The notes under the pieces are model-generated. The model saw only the letters and a program-made list of their open reading frames with translations. It ran no database searches and was not told the origin of the DNA. A stretch of 64,000 bases of DNA from Sphingomonas sp. (lineage in GTDB: Bacteria > Pseudomonadota > Alphaproteobacteria > Sphingomonadales > Sphingomonadaceae): assembly GCA_017849555.1 (NCBI GenBank), contig JAFIGU010000036.1, positions 22,241 through 86,240 of the forward strand, given 5' to 3'. The translations under genes were made by a program, and so were the position numbers. Positions 17,800 to 28,548 of the stretch are shown here, one piece after another (position 1 is the stretch's first letter; each line of letters opens with the position of its first letter).

Positions 17800-18237
17800 G
17801 ATACCGACTCGCTGACCGCGCTGCCCTGTATCTGTACCGCGCTGCGCAAAGCCTCGCGAGCCGTGACCCGCGCCTATGACGAGGTGATGGAAGAGGCGGG
17901 GATGTCGGTCGCGCAATTCTCGATCCTGCGGCACCTCGCGCGGCACGGCCCGCTCCCGCTCAGCCGGCTCGCCGAATTGCTGGTGATGGAACGCACCACG
18001 CTCTACCGCGCCCTCGGCCCGATCGAACGGCACGGCTGGGTGACGATCGCCGAGGGGGCGGGGCGCGCCAAGATCGCGACGCTCAGCCCGGCCGGGCATC
18101 AGGCGATCGCCGACGCCACCGCAGGCTGGGCGAAAGTGCAGACCGCGATGCTCGAACAGATCGGCGCCGACGACTGGCAGGAGCTGGAAGCGGCGCTGGC
18201 GCGGATCGTCGCCGCGACGCGGGAATGCGGCGCATGA
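17782..18237 (+). CDS. MarR-family transcriptional regulator
   Basis: This 151-residue protein has the winged-helix core SVAQFSILRHLARHGPLPLSRLAELLVMERTTLYRALGPIERHGWVTIAEGAGRAKIATLSPAG, typical of MarR. Helices at both ends would form the dimer interface. The start could be 17782, 17785 or 17791, all inside an 18-bp palindrome that is a likely self-operator. It overlaps the MFS gene by four bases (ATGA at 18234), which in turn overlaps the PEP mutase-like gene. The regulator thus probably controls an uptake-and-catabolism operon for a small acid or aromatic ligand (inference). Confidence 0.85.
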   Translation: MMHMHHDTDSLTALPCICTALRKASRAVTRAYDEVMEEAGMSVAQFSILRHLARHGPLPLSRLAELLVMERTTLYRALGPIERHGWVTIAEGAGRAKIATLSPAGHQAIADATAGWAKVQTAMLEQIGADDWQELEAALARIVAATRECGA

Positions 18238-19523
18238 GCCGGATGCTCCACCGCACCGGGCTGGTGCCGAGACGGGTTCATATCTTCCTGGTTGTCGCGG
18301 CGACGTTCGTCGCGCTGCTCGTATCGGCGGGGCTCCGCGCGACCCCCGGGGTGTTGATGCAGCCGCTCGAACTGCATTTCGGCTGGGACCGCGCGACGAT
18401 CTCCTTCGCCGCGGCGGTCGGCATCTTCCTGTATGGGCTGGTCGGGCCGTTCGCGGCGGCGTTGATGATGACGTTCGGGATCAGGCGGACGATGCTCGGC
18501 GGGCTGATGCTGATGGCCGGCGCGACCTTCGCCAGCCTGTGGATGCGCGAGCCGTGGCATTATGTGCTGAGCTGGGGCGTGATCTCCGGGATCGGCAGCG
18601 GGGCGGTCGCTTCGGTGCTCGGCGCGGCGATCGTCAACCGCTGGTTCGCGACGCGCCAGGGGCTGGTGATGGGGCTGCTCAGCGCGAGCACCGCGACCGG
18701 GGCCTTGGTGTTCCTGCCGCTCCTCGCCTGGCTCTCGACCGGCGGCGCATGGCGCCCGGTGGTGATGGCGGTGAGCCTTGCCTGCCTCGCGCTGGTGCCG
18801 ATCGTCGCGCTGGTGGTGCCCGAACGGCCCGGCGACATCGGCACCGGCCGCTTCGGCGAAGAGCCGGGGAGCGCGCCGCCCGCGCCGCTCAAACAGGCGG
18901 GCACCGCCGGGCTGGCGATCTCGGTGCTGCTGCGCGCGGGGCGCAAGCCGGTGTTCTGGCTGTTGTTCGGTACCTTCTTCGTTTGCGGGCTCACCACCAA
19001 CGGGCTGGTCGGCACGCATATGATCGCCTTTTGCGGCGATCACGGCATCGCGCCGGTCGCCGCGGCGGGCTTGCTGTCGATGATGGGATTGTTCGATCTC
19101 GTCGGCACCACCGCCTCGGGCTGGCTGACCGACCGCTATGATCCGCGCAAGCTGCTCGCGGTCTATTACGGGCTGCGCGGGCTGTCGCTCGTTGCCCTGC
19201 CGTTCCTCAACTTCGACACGATGAGCCTGACGATCTTCGCGATCTTCTACGGGCTCGATTGGATCGCGACCGTCCCGCCGACGGTCAAGCTCGCCAATGA
19301 TGCGTTCGGCGAGCAGGAAGCGCCGATCGTGTTCGGCTGGATCCAGACCGGGCACCAGCTCGGTGCGGCGCTCGCGGCGTTCGGTGCAGGGGTGATCCGC
19401 GAGGCGACCGGGACCTATCTTCCCGCCTTCGTTGTTGCGGGCGCGACCGGTGTGATCGCCGCCGGGCTGCTGCTAGGCTGGATTTCGCGCACGCAATTTC
19501 ACGACCGGAGACACATCGCATGA
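18234..19523 (+). CDS. MFS transporter (OFA/monocarboxylate-type)
   Basis: This protein of about 429 residues has 12 transmembrane segments. The N-terminal HIFLVVAATFVALLVSAGLRATPGVLMQPLELHFGW and the RxxP-containing loop are typical of the monocarboxylate/oxalate-formate antiporter branch of MFS. GIGSGAVASVLGAAIVNRWFATRQGLVMG is the conserved TM4-5 region. The start at 18234 is chosen for the 4-base overlap with marR; an in-frame ATG at 18225 is alternative. It is coupled by ATGA to the following PEP mutase/isocitrate lyase-like gene. Import of a carboxylic acid for that enzyme is plausible. Confidence 0.8.
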   Translation: MSRMLHRTGLVPRRVHIFLVVAATFVALLVSAGLRATPGVLMQPLELHFGWDRATISFAAAVGIFLYGLVGPFAAALMMTFGIRRTMLGGLMLMAGATFASLWMREPWHYVLSWGVISGIGSGAVASVLGAAIVNRWFATRQGLVMGLLSASTATGALVFLPLLAWLSTGGAWRPVVMAVSLACLALVPIVALVVPERPGDIGTGRFGEEPGSAPPAPLKQAGTAGLAISVLLRAGRKPVFWLLFGTFFVCGLTTNGLVGTHMIAFCGDHGIAPVAAAGLLSMMGLFDLVGTTASGWLTDRYDPRKLLAVYYGLRGLSLVALPFLNFDTMSLTIFAIFYGLDWIATVPPTVKLANDAFGEQEAPIVFGWIQTGHQLGAALAAFGAGVIREATGTYLPAFVVAGATGVIAAGLLLGWISRTQFHDRRHIA

Positions 19524-20269
19524 CGAGCATCGCCGACGCCCGCCTTCGCTTTCGCAAGCTGCACGAAAGCGGATTCTTCATCCTGCCCAATGCGTGGGAC
19601 GCGGGCAGCGCGGTGCGGCTCGCCGCGCTCGGCTTTCAGGCGATCGCCTCGACCAGCTCGGGCGCGGCCTGGGCCGCGGGCAAGGAAGACGGGCAATTGA
19701 CCCGCGACGAGGTGCTCGCGCACCTGCGCCTGCTGGTCGGCGCGACCGATCTGCCGGTCAACGCCGATTTCGAGAACGGCTTCGCCGATGCCCCTGAGGA
19801 TGTCGCAGCAAACGTCAGGCTGGCGATCGATACCGGGGTGGCCGGGCTGTCGATCGAGGATTGGTCGGGCAGCGCGCTTTACGACACCGGGCTTGCGGTC
19901 GAGCGGATCGCCGCGGCGCGCGAGGCGATCGACGCGACCGGCCAGGATGTGATGCTCGTCGGGCGCAGCGAGAATTTCCGCGTGCCGGGGATGAGCGCCG
20001 CCGACAGCATCGCGCGCGCGGTGGCCTATGCCGAAGCGGGGGCGGATTGCCTGTTCGTGCCGGTTATCGAGGATCGCGGCGCGGTCGCCGAGCTGATCGC
20101 CGCGGTCGCGCCCAGGCCGGTCAATGTGCTGGTGCACGATTATGACGGGCGCATCGCGGAATTCGCCCGGCTCGGCGCGCGCCGCTGCAGCGTCGGCGGC
20201 AGCCTCGCCAAGGCGAGCTGGAATGCATTCGACGCGGCGGCACGCACGCTGAAAGGATGCGCGCCCTAG
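19520..20269 (+). CDS. PEP mutase/isocitrate lyase superfamily enzyme
   Basis: This 249-residue alpha/beta-barrel enzyme has the superfamily's opening FILPNAWDAGSAVRLAALGFQAIASTS, NADFENGFADAPEDVA (metal-binding Asp/Glu region), GLSIEDWSG and VGRSENF. It has the length and motifs of the 'isocitrate lyase/phosphoenolpyruvate mutase family' proteins, which mostly act as C-C lyases on 2-substituted malates or oxaloacetate. The mechanism-defining KKCGH loop of isocitrate lyase is not present. It is the third gene of the marR-MFS operon. Its TAG overlaps the convergent TBDR stop within CTAG (20266-20269). Confidence 0.75.
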   Translation: MTSIADARLRFRKLHESGFFILPNAWDAGSAVRLAALGFQAIASTSSGAAWAAGKEDGQLTRDEVLAHLRLLVGATDLPVNADFENGFADAPEDVAANVRLAIDTGVAGLSIEDWSGSALYDTGLAVERIAAAREAIDATGQDVMLVGRSENFRVPGMSAADSIARAVAYAEAGADCLFVPVIEDRGAVAELIAAVAPRPVNVLVHDYDGRIAEFARLGARRCSVGGSLAKASWNAFDAAARTLKGCAP

Positions 20270-22731
20270 AAACGATAGGCGACATCGAGGCTGGCGGTAC
20301 GGGGCAATGCGTTCCACACCTGCCCGACACCGGCCGGCCCCGAGGCGATCCGCGCCGGTACTTTATCGTCGAGCAGATTCCTGATCGACAACCCAGCATT
20401 CCAGCGCGCCTGTTCGACGAGCAATTGAAGGTCGAGCTGGGTGCGCGGCGCGGTCCGCTCGAAATAGGGATCGGTGCGGTTGAAGGCGGTGTTCATCGCC
20501 GAGGTGTAGCCGAAGTCGATGCGGGCGACTGCGTTGGTGGTGGTGGACAGCGGTTCGCGGCGCTGCATCCCCAGCGCGAAGGCGAGCAGCGGCACGTTGG
20601 GCAGGCGATCGCCCTTGCGCGCGATGATCCCGCTCGTGTCGATCGGCTGGTTCCGCGACAGCCGCGCGTCGGTCAGGCTGGCGCGGCCCTCGATCGTCGT
20701 GCGCGGATCGGCGACGACGGTCAGCTCCAGCTCAGCGCCGTGGATCGCCGCGCTGCCCGCATTGCTGTTATAGGCGAAGGCGCCATTTGCGCTCGACACC
20801 GGATAGATCATGTCCGACCAGTCGATGCGATAGACATCGGCATTGATGCTGACCCGGCGATCGAACGCGCTGGACTTGACCCCCAGTTCGTAGCTCCACA
20901 GCCGATCCGCGCGATAGACGCGCAGCCCGGGGGCGAGCAGCGGAATGATATTGACCCCACCCGGCCGGTAGCCCTGCGACGCCTCGGCATAGACCAGCAA
21001 TGCCTCCGCCGGATGCCACGACAGCAACGCCTTGAGATTGCTCCCGATCTCCCGGCTGGCATAGCGCCCGCCCTGCAGCGCACCGGTGCCGGTGATCGGA
21101 TTGGGGATATCGACATTGCCCCCCGAGGCGCGGACGTAGCGGAACAGCCGCCCGCCGAGCGTCAGCGCCAGCGCGCGGGTCAGCCCCTGCGTCCATTCGC
21201 CGAACAGCGCCTGTTGCGACAACACGCTGTCGAGATAGCGCAGCCCGGTGACGTCGAGCGGGCGCGGCATGATGCCGGTCGCCGCATCGACCTTGAGCGC
21301 GTAGCTCGCGATATGCTCGCGCCGCCGCTCGAGATAGGCGCCGACGGTCCATTTGGCGGCGCCCGATCCGGTCGAGGAGAAACGCAGCTCCGCGCTCCAG
21401 TCGGCGACCCGCATCGGCTGATAGAGGATGCCGGGCAAGCGGCTGTCGACGAACGACCCGAACGCAGCGACCTGCGCGGCGGAGCAATTTTCGGTCGCCG
21501 CGAGCGCGAAGAAGCTGCGGCAGATCGCGGGATCGTCGCGCTGGCCGGAGAGGACCCCCGTGTAATCGATCTCGCGAACGATGTTCCACGTATAATGCGA
21601 GACGGTGGCCAGCGCGGTGACCCCGCCCAGATCGTGTCGCGCGGTAAGATTGTAGAGCGTCAGGTCGTTGCGCTGCGGGGTGCGCGCGCTCTGGTCGTTG
21701 ATGTTGCGCCCCTGCGCGCGATACCAGAAGGCCGCGTCGCTGATCCGCGTGCGCTGGACGATCGCGCTGCCCTGGATGCTGGTGCCGTCCTGCGGGCCCC
21801 AGGCGAGGGTGAAGCGCCCGCCGCTCTTGTCGGTCCGCCCGCCGTGGTCGAGATCGAGATGGTCGTTGCGGATCACCCCGCCGGCGCGCCGTGCATAGAG
21901 CGACATCCGCGCCGCGAGCTGATCGGCGACGATCGGCGCGTTGAGCGTCAGCGAGGCACTGTCGCCCGGCCCCGCCCCGCTGGTCTGTTCGACACCGGCA
22001 CGCGCCTCGCCGTGCCACGCGGCCGGATCGGGCTGGTTGAAGATGACGCGCACCACGCCGCCCATCGCGCTCGCGCCGTATAACGTGCCCTGCGGCCCGC
22101 GCAGCAGCTCAACGCGATCGATATCGACCAGATCGAGATCGGGGGCAAAGGCGCTGGGATCGAAGGTCGTCCCGCCGGGGCCGCTGATCGCGCTTTCGTC
22201 ATAATAGATGCCGACGGTCGGCTCGCCCGCGCTGGCGAGGCCGCGGATCAGCAGCCGCTGCTGACCCGTCCCGGTATCCACCACGCTCAGTTCGGGATGC
22301 CGGCGCGCCAGCGTGCGAATGTCGTGCACCCCGCGGTCGGCGAGCACGTTGCCCCGCTCGACGCTCATGCTCAGCGGGGTTTCGGCCATCACGGTTTCGC
22401 GCTTCAGCGCGGTGACGATCACCGGCTGGTTGTCGGCCTCGGCGGCGGGCGGCGGCGCACGGCTCGGCGCGCGCGGGACGATCAGCAAGGTGCCGCCGGG
22501 CAGCCAGCGCGCCTCCAGCGCGTTATCGCGCAACAGCCATCCGAGCAGTTTCTTCGCATCGGCGGCGTGCGTCGTGCGCTTGATCGAGCGCCCGCGCACC
22601 AGCGCCGGATCGAACAGCAATTGCCAGCCGGCTTGCCGCGCGAGATCCGTCAGCGCCGTCGCGAGCGGGCCGGGGCGCAATGTGACGGTCCGTCCTTGCG
22701 CCGCCGGCGCGGCGGCCGCCTGCGCCGGCAA
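20266..22731 (-). CDS. TonB-dependent receptor with N-terminal STN signalling domain
   Basis: From TTG 22731 this reads 821 residues. An STN (secretin/TonB N-terminus) domain lies at about 12-90 (TVTLRPGPLATALTDLARQAGWQLLFDPALVRG). A plug follows with QPVIVTALKRE and a ...GVVRVIFNQPD end, then a barrel ending in the AYRF terminus. It is divergent from a FecI-type sigma factor and FecR, so it is the receptor of a cell-surface signalling system. The TTG start would remove the signal peptide. In the same frame upstream, codons for VSAAFLSAALPAQA form a good h-region and cleavage site. The frame stays open back to a TAA at 22825-22827 with no ATG, GTG or TTG. CTG at 22804-22806 would give MERRISILHPSP..., a plausible true start. 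It is closely similar to the TBDR at 26219. Confidence 0.8.
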   Translation of the reverse strand: MPAQAAAAPAAQGRTVTLRPGPLATALTDLARQAGWQLLFDPALVRGRSIKRTTHAADAKKLLGWLLRDNALEARWLPGGTLLIVPRAPSRAPPPAAEADNQPVIVTALKRETVMAETPLSMSVERGNVLADRGVHDIRTLARRHPELSVVDTGTGQQRLLIRGLASAGEPTVGIYYDESAISGPGGTTFDPSAFAPDLDLVDIDRVELLRGPQGTLYGASAMGGVVRVIFNQPDPAAWHGEARAGVEQTSGAGPGDSASLTLNAPIVADQLAARMSLYARRAGGVIRNDHLDLDHGGRTDKSGGRFTLAWGPQDGTSIQGSAIVQRTRISDAAFWYRAQGRNINDQSARTPQRNDLTLYNLTARHDLGGVTALATVSHYTWNIVREIDYTGVLSGQRDDPAICRSFFALAATENCSAAQVAAFGSFVDSRLPGILYQPMRVADWSAELRFSSTGSGAAKWTVGAYLERRREHIASYALKVDAATGIMPRPLDVTGLRYLDSVLSQQALFGEWTQGLTRALALTLGGRLFRYVRASGGNVDIPNPITGTGALQGGRYASREIGSNLKALLSWHPAEALLVYAEASQGYRPGGVNIIPLLAPGLRVYRADRLWSYELGVKSSAFDRRVSINADVYRIDWSDMIYPVSSANGAFAYNSNAGSAAIHGAELELTVVADPRTTIEGRASLTDARLSRNQPIDTSGIIARKGDRLPNVPLLAFALGMQRREPLSTTTNAVARIDFGYTSAMNTAFNRTDPYFERTAPRTQLDLQLLVEQARWNAGLSIRNLLDDKVPARIASGPAGVGQVWNALPRTASLDVAYRF

Positions 22732-22889
22732 CGCGGCGGACAGGAACGCCGCCGAAACGGGGAAAAGGCGCGGGGACGGGTGAAGAATCGAAATGCGCCT
22801 TTCCAGCGGTGGCCGATGGCCATGTTATCCAAAGCTTACTTGGGTTGCACCGTTGACAGGCGCGCGCGCGACCGATTTATTTCACATCC

Positions 22890-23441
22890 GTGACCAATCT
22901 CCCCGATGGGATATCAGGCGGCTCTCACGGCCTGCTCGCCCCGCCGCAACCGGCGGCGGGCGCGGCCGCGCCGTTCCTGTCCTATCTCGGTGCGATCCGC
23001 GCCTTCGTCTCGAAACGGGTGCATCCCAACGATCTCGACGATGTGGTGCAGGATGTCGCGCTCAAGATGCACCAGCGCGCGGGGCGCGACGGGGTGGAGA
23101 ATGTCCAGGGCTATCTGTTCCAGGTCGCGCGCAGCGTGCTCGCCGATCACGGGCGACGCAGCCGCGCCGGGCAGGCGGGGCTGCACGATCCGCTCGAGGA
23201 TCATAACCACCCGGTCGAAACCTGCCCGCCGGACCGCATCCTGGAGAACCGGCAGGAATTGCAGCTGATGCTCGCGGCGCTGCGCGATCTGCCCGATCGC
23301 GCCCGCCAAGCATTTGTTCTTCATCGATTTGAACATATGAGCTACGCGGACATCGCGCGGCATATGAACATCTCGGTCAGCGCGGTTGAAAAGAATATCA
23401 TGCGCGCGATGAGGCAACTGACCGCATGTCGGCAGAAATGA
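22890..23441 (+). CDS. FecI-type ECF sigma factor
   Basis: This 183-residue protein has sigma-70 region 2 (AIRAFVSKRVHPNDLDDVVQDVALKMHQ...VQGYLFQVARSVLADHGRR). Region 4 follows (LRDLPDRARQAFVLHRFEHMSYADIARHMNISVSAVEKNIMRAMRQL). This matches the FecI/PvdS iron-starvation/CSS group. GTG at 22890 is the apparent start. It overlaps fecR, whose ATG at 23438 shares ATGA with its stop. It should direct RNA polymerase to the divergent STN-TBDR promoter and possibly its own, once freed by FecR after ligand binding. Confidence 0.88.
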   Translation: MTNLPDGISGGSHGLLAPPQPAAGAAAPFLSYLGAIRAFVSKRVHPNDLDDVVQDVALKMHQRAGRDGVENVQGYLFQVARSVLADHGRRSRAGQAGLHDPLEDHNHPVETCPPDRILENRQELQLMLAALRDLPDRARQAFVLHRFEHMSYADIARHMNISVSAVEKNIMRAMRQLTACRQK

Positions 23442-24412
23442 CGATGACGAACGCGAGCGACGAGGCGGCGCGCTGGTATGCGCGCCGGCACGCCGCTGCG
23501 CCGACCACGGCGGAGCAGGCAGCGTTCGAGGCGTGGCGCAACGGCAGCGCGGCGAATGCCGAAGCCTGGGCGGCGACCGAAGCGACGCATGACGCGCTCG
23601 GCGGGCTCGCCGCCTTGCCTGAGATGACAGCGCTGCGCAGCGCGGCGCGCCGGCCGGCGGCGCCCCGGTTCGCGTCGTGGCGGATCGCCGCATCGGTCGC
23701 CGCGCTCGTCGCGGGGGCGGCGGGGACGTACAGCCTGATATCGCATCGCGCGCCGACCACCACCGCCCCCGCGGTGGCCGCGGTCGCGCATTATCGCACC
23801 GCGATCGGCGAGCAGCGCATCGTCGCACTGGCCGACGGCACGCGGATGACGCTCAACACCGATTCGCAGATCGACGTCCCGGCGTGGCAAAGCGAGCGCC
23901 GCATCCGGCTGCTGCGCGGCGAGGGCTATTTCGAGGTCGCCAAGGACAAAAGCCACCCGTTCGTCGTCGAAACCGGCGCGGGCGATGTCGTCGCGGTGGG
24001 CACCGCCTTTGCGGTGCGCAAGGCGGGGCGCGGCTTCAGCGTCGCGCTGGCCGAGGGCAAGGTGCGCGTGACGATCCCCGCGATCGCCGAACCCGCGCTG
24101 CTCACCCCGGGCGAGCGGCTCGCCTATGACGGCGTGGCGGTGAAGCGCGAGACGAGCGGCGCGGGCGAAGCGACGACGTGGCTGGCGGGCAATCTCACCT
24201 TCCGCGATACCGTGCTCGGCGATGCGATCGCGGAGATGAACCGCTATTCGCCGCGTAAGATCGTGCTTGACGACCCCGCCGCCGCGCACCGCAAGCTGAC
24301 CGGGGTGTTCCGCACCGGCGACGTCGCAACCTTCGTCGCGGCGGTGACGGCTTATGGCATGGCGCGCATCGAGCGCGAGGATGCGGCGGAGATCCGATTG
24401 AAGGGGGCGTAA
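23426..24412 (+). CDS. FecR-type anti-sigma/signal-transducing protein
   Basis: This 328-residue protein has an N-terminal cytoplasmic DUF4880 segment (DEAARWYARRHAAAPTTAEQAAFEAWRNGSAANAEAW). A single transmembrane helix follows (about residues 85-105, SWRIAASVAALVAGAAGTYSLI). The periplasmic FecR domain is ALADGTRMTLNTDSQIDVPAW...GEGYFEVAKDKSHPFVVETGAGDVVAVGTAFAVR. A C-terminal STN-like/DUF4974 module (NLTFRDTVLGDAIAEMNRY...LTGVFRTGDVATFVAAV) contacts the receptor. ATG 23438, overlapping the sigma stop, is an alternative start. It couples receptor occupancy to sigma release. Confidence 0.88.
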   Translation: MSAEMTMTNASDEAARWYARRHAAAPTTAEQAAFEAWRNGSAANAEAWAATEATHDALGGLAALPEMTALRSAARRPAAPRFASWRIAASVAALVAGAAGTYSLISHRAPTTTAPAVAAVAHYRTAIGEQRIVALADGTRMTLNTDSQIDVPAWQSERRIRLLRGEGYFEVAKDKSHPFVVETGAGDVVAVGTAFAVRKAGRGFSVALAEGKVRVTIPAIAEPALLTPGERLAYDGVAVKRETSGAGEATTWLAGNLTFRDTVLGDAIAEMNRYSPRKIVLDDPAAAHRKLTGVFRTGDVATFVAAVTAYGMARIEREDAAEIRLKGA

Positions 24413-24415
24413 CCT

Positions 24416-24497
24416 CCGTTCGCCCTGAGCTTGTCGAAGGGCTGCACTTCTGCCGACGAAGAAAAGTACAGGGCTTCGACAAGCTCAGCCCGAACGG
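24416..24497. repeat. REP-type inverted repeat (CCTGAGCTTGTCGAAGG family)
   Basis: The 27-base arms at 24416-24442 and 24471-24497 are inverted, with a few mismatches around CCGTTCG...CTGAGCTTGTCGAAG. They surround a 28-base centre that is itself partly palindromic. The same family occurs at 42729-42811. It sits directly after fecR. Confidence 0.8.
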
Positions 24498-24529
24498 ATT
24501 CTATTGTATCTACCGTATCGACAGGTTTC

Positions 24530-24559
24530 GGGAGCCGGGATCGAGCGACCCCGGCTCCC
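24530..24559. terminator. Hairpin between fecR and the M20 hydrolase (convergent)
   Basis: GGGAGCCGGG (24530-24539) and CCCGGCTCCC (24550-24559) form a perfect 10-bp stem with a 10-base loop, 5 bp from the M20 gene stop. No T-run follows on either strand, so termination efficiency is uncertain. Confidence 0.5.
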
Positions 24560-24564
24560 GCACC

Positions 24565-26040
24565 TTATTGCGCCGGCGGGTCGCGATAATCGAGCGCCGG
24601 CTTACGATCGCCGAGCATCGCCGCATATTTGAAGTCCTTGCCGCGCCGCTCGACCAATTCGGCCTTGGCCTTGGCCAGCACGTCGGGGCTTTGCAGCAGT
24701 TCGGCGCCCATCAGCGTCAGCGCCGAGGCCGCGACCGAGGCGCCCTTCACCCCGAGCGAGGTGCCGCTGGCGGCGGAGGATTGCCAGCTGTGCGCCGGGG
24801 TCCCCGGCACCCAGGTGGTGGTGGAAATCCCCATCGTCGGCACCGTCCAGCTCACATCGGCGACATCGGTCGACCCGTTGAGCTGCTCTTCGGCGCTCGG
24901 CGGCAGGATCGGGGTCGGATCGAGCAGCCCGGCATGCGGCAAATTCTTCGCCATCTGCGCCGCGAAGGCGGTCTGCTCGGCATCCCAGGGCGCGATCGGC
25001 ACCTTGCTGAAATTGCGCTCGGCGACCTCGAGCAGGGTCTTGTTGGGCAGCAATGAATAGACCCCGCCGGTGATCTCATAATCGCTCGTCGTATCGGTGG
25101 CGATTGCCGCGCCCTTCGATGCCTTCACCACTCGCGCCCAGACGTCGCGGACGATCTGCGGATCGGCCTGGCGGACGTAATAATAGACTTCGGCGAAATC
25201 GGGGACGACATTGGGCGCCTTGCCGCCCGAGGTGATGACATAATGGATGCGGGTCTTGTCGGGGATATGCTCGCGCAGATGCTCGACCGCGATGTTCATC
25301 ACCTGCACCCCGTCGAGCGCTGAGCGCCCCTGATCGGGCGCCGCGGCGGCGTGCGCGGAGACGCCGTGGAAGCGGAACTTGCCGCTGATATTGGCCATCG
25401 AAGGCGTGACGGTATAACTGTTGTTGTCGCCCGGGTGCCAATGCAGCACCGCGTCGACATCGTTGAACAGCCCGTCGCGCACCAGATAGACCTTGCCCGA
25501 TCCGCCTTCCTCGGCCGGCGAGCCATAGACGCGGACCTCGCCCTTCACCTTATTGGCAGCCATCCACTCCTTGAGCGCGACCGCCGAGGCGACCGAGGCC
25601 GCGCCGAACAGATTATGCCCGCAACCGTGAGCGGCATTCTTCCCCGGCGTCCCCTTGCGATCGGGCACCGCCGCCTGCGACAGCCCCGGCAGCGCGTCAT
25701 ATTCGGCGAGGATGCCGATCACCGGCCCGTCGCCGTTGCGGAAGCTGGCGACGAAGGCGGTCGGCATCCCGGCGACCCCGGCGCGCACGGTGAACCCCGC
25801 CTTGCGCAGCCGATCCTGCAGCAAGGCGCTGCTCTTCTCCTCCTTGTAGCCGACTTCGGCGAGGTTCCAGATCGCCAGCGCGTCGCTCGACAGCGCGGGC
25901 TCCTGCTTCTTCGATGCCGCGAGCAATTGCGCGCGCTGCGCGTCCGTCAGCGGCGCCGCTTGCGCCGTACCCGCCAAAGCCAGCGCCCCGAGCGTGGCCG
26001 CCAGGCCGGTCGTCATCCTCAATCCCCGTGTCACGCGCAT
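24565..26040 (-). CDS. Exported M20-family amidohydrolase (AbgB-like)
   Basis: This protein of about 491 residues has a signal peptide (MRVTRGLRMTTGLAATLGALALAGTAQA). It has the M20 peptidase core: GILAEYDALPGLSQ, KNAAHGCGHNLFGAAS (metal-binding HGCGHN), SPAEEGGSGK (catalytic Glu and metal Glu) and DAVLHWHPGDNN. The closest known type is the p-aminobenzoyl-glutamate hydrolase B subunit, but here it is exported and without an AbgA partner. The start at 26040 has GGGAGG five bases upstream; ATG 26055 is also in frame. It lies between two paralogous TBDRs, next to the FecIR system, so it may process an N-acyl-amino-acid ligand before uptake (inference). Confidence 0.85.
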   Translation of the reverse strand: MRVTRGLRMTTGLAATLGALALAGTAQAAPLTDAQRAQLLAASKKQEPALSSDALAIWNLAEVGYKEEKSSALLQDRLRKAGFTVRAGVAGMPTAFVASFRNGDGPVIGILAEYDALPGLSQAAVPDRKGTPGKNAAHGCGHNLFGAASVASAVALKEWMAANKVKGEVRVYGSPAEEGGSGKVYLVRDGLFNDVDAVLHWHPGDNNSYTVTPSMANISGKFRFHGVSAHAAAAPDQGRSALDGVQVMNIAVEHLREHIPDKTRIHYVITSGGKAPNVVPDFAEVYYYVRQADPQIVRDVWARVVKASKGAAIATDTTSDYEITGGVYSLLPNKTLLEVAERNFSKVPIAPWDAEQTAFAAQMAKNLPHAGLLDPTPILPPSAEEQLNGSTDVADVSWTVPTMGISTTTWVPGTPAHSWQSSAASGTSLGVKGASVAASALTLMGAELLQSPDVLAKAKAELVERRGKDFKYAAMLGDRKPALDYRDPPAQ

Positions 26041-26090
26041 CGCGCCCTCCCTCATCGTTCAGTCAGGAAGGACGGGCCGCACCGGATTTT

Positions 26091-26130
26091 CCTCACCCCG
26101 CGCAAAAAAATTTTCGGCTGCGGGGTGAGG
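26091..26130. promoter_or_regulatory. Perfect 11-bp inverted repeat in divergent promoter region
   Basis: CCTCACCCCGC (26091-26101) and GCGGGGTGAGG (26120-26130) flank an 18-base AT-rich centre (AAAAAAATTTT). It lies between the divergent M20 hydrolase (26040) and TBDR (26219) starts and could be an operator for both or a transcript-end hairpin. Confidence 0.45.
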
Positions 26131-26218
26131 GGACGCCGCGCGCCCGCGTCTTGGATCGCGACGGGGACGGCAATCAACGCCGCCGCCCCGATCGAAAACC
26201 AGACAAGGGGGGTTAGTC

Positions 26219-28510
<2,292 letters not shown>

Positions 28511-28517
28511 CCGCTAC

Positions 28518-28548
28518 GGGGTCGCGCGGCCGATCGGCGCGCGGCCCC
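28518..28548. terminator. Hairpin between convergent TBDR and MocR genes
   Basis: GGGGTCGCGC (from 28518) and GCGCGGCCCC (to 28548) pair with one mismatch around a GC-rich centre in the 38-bp gap. It probably serves both genes. Confidence 0.45.
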
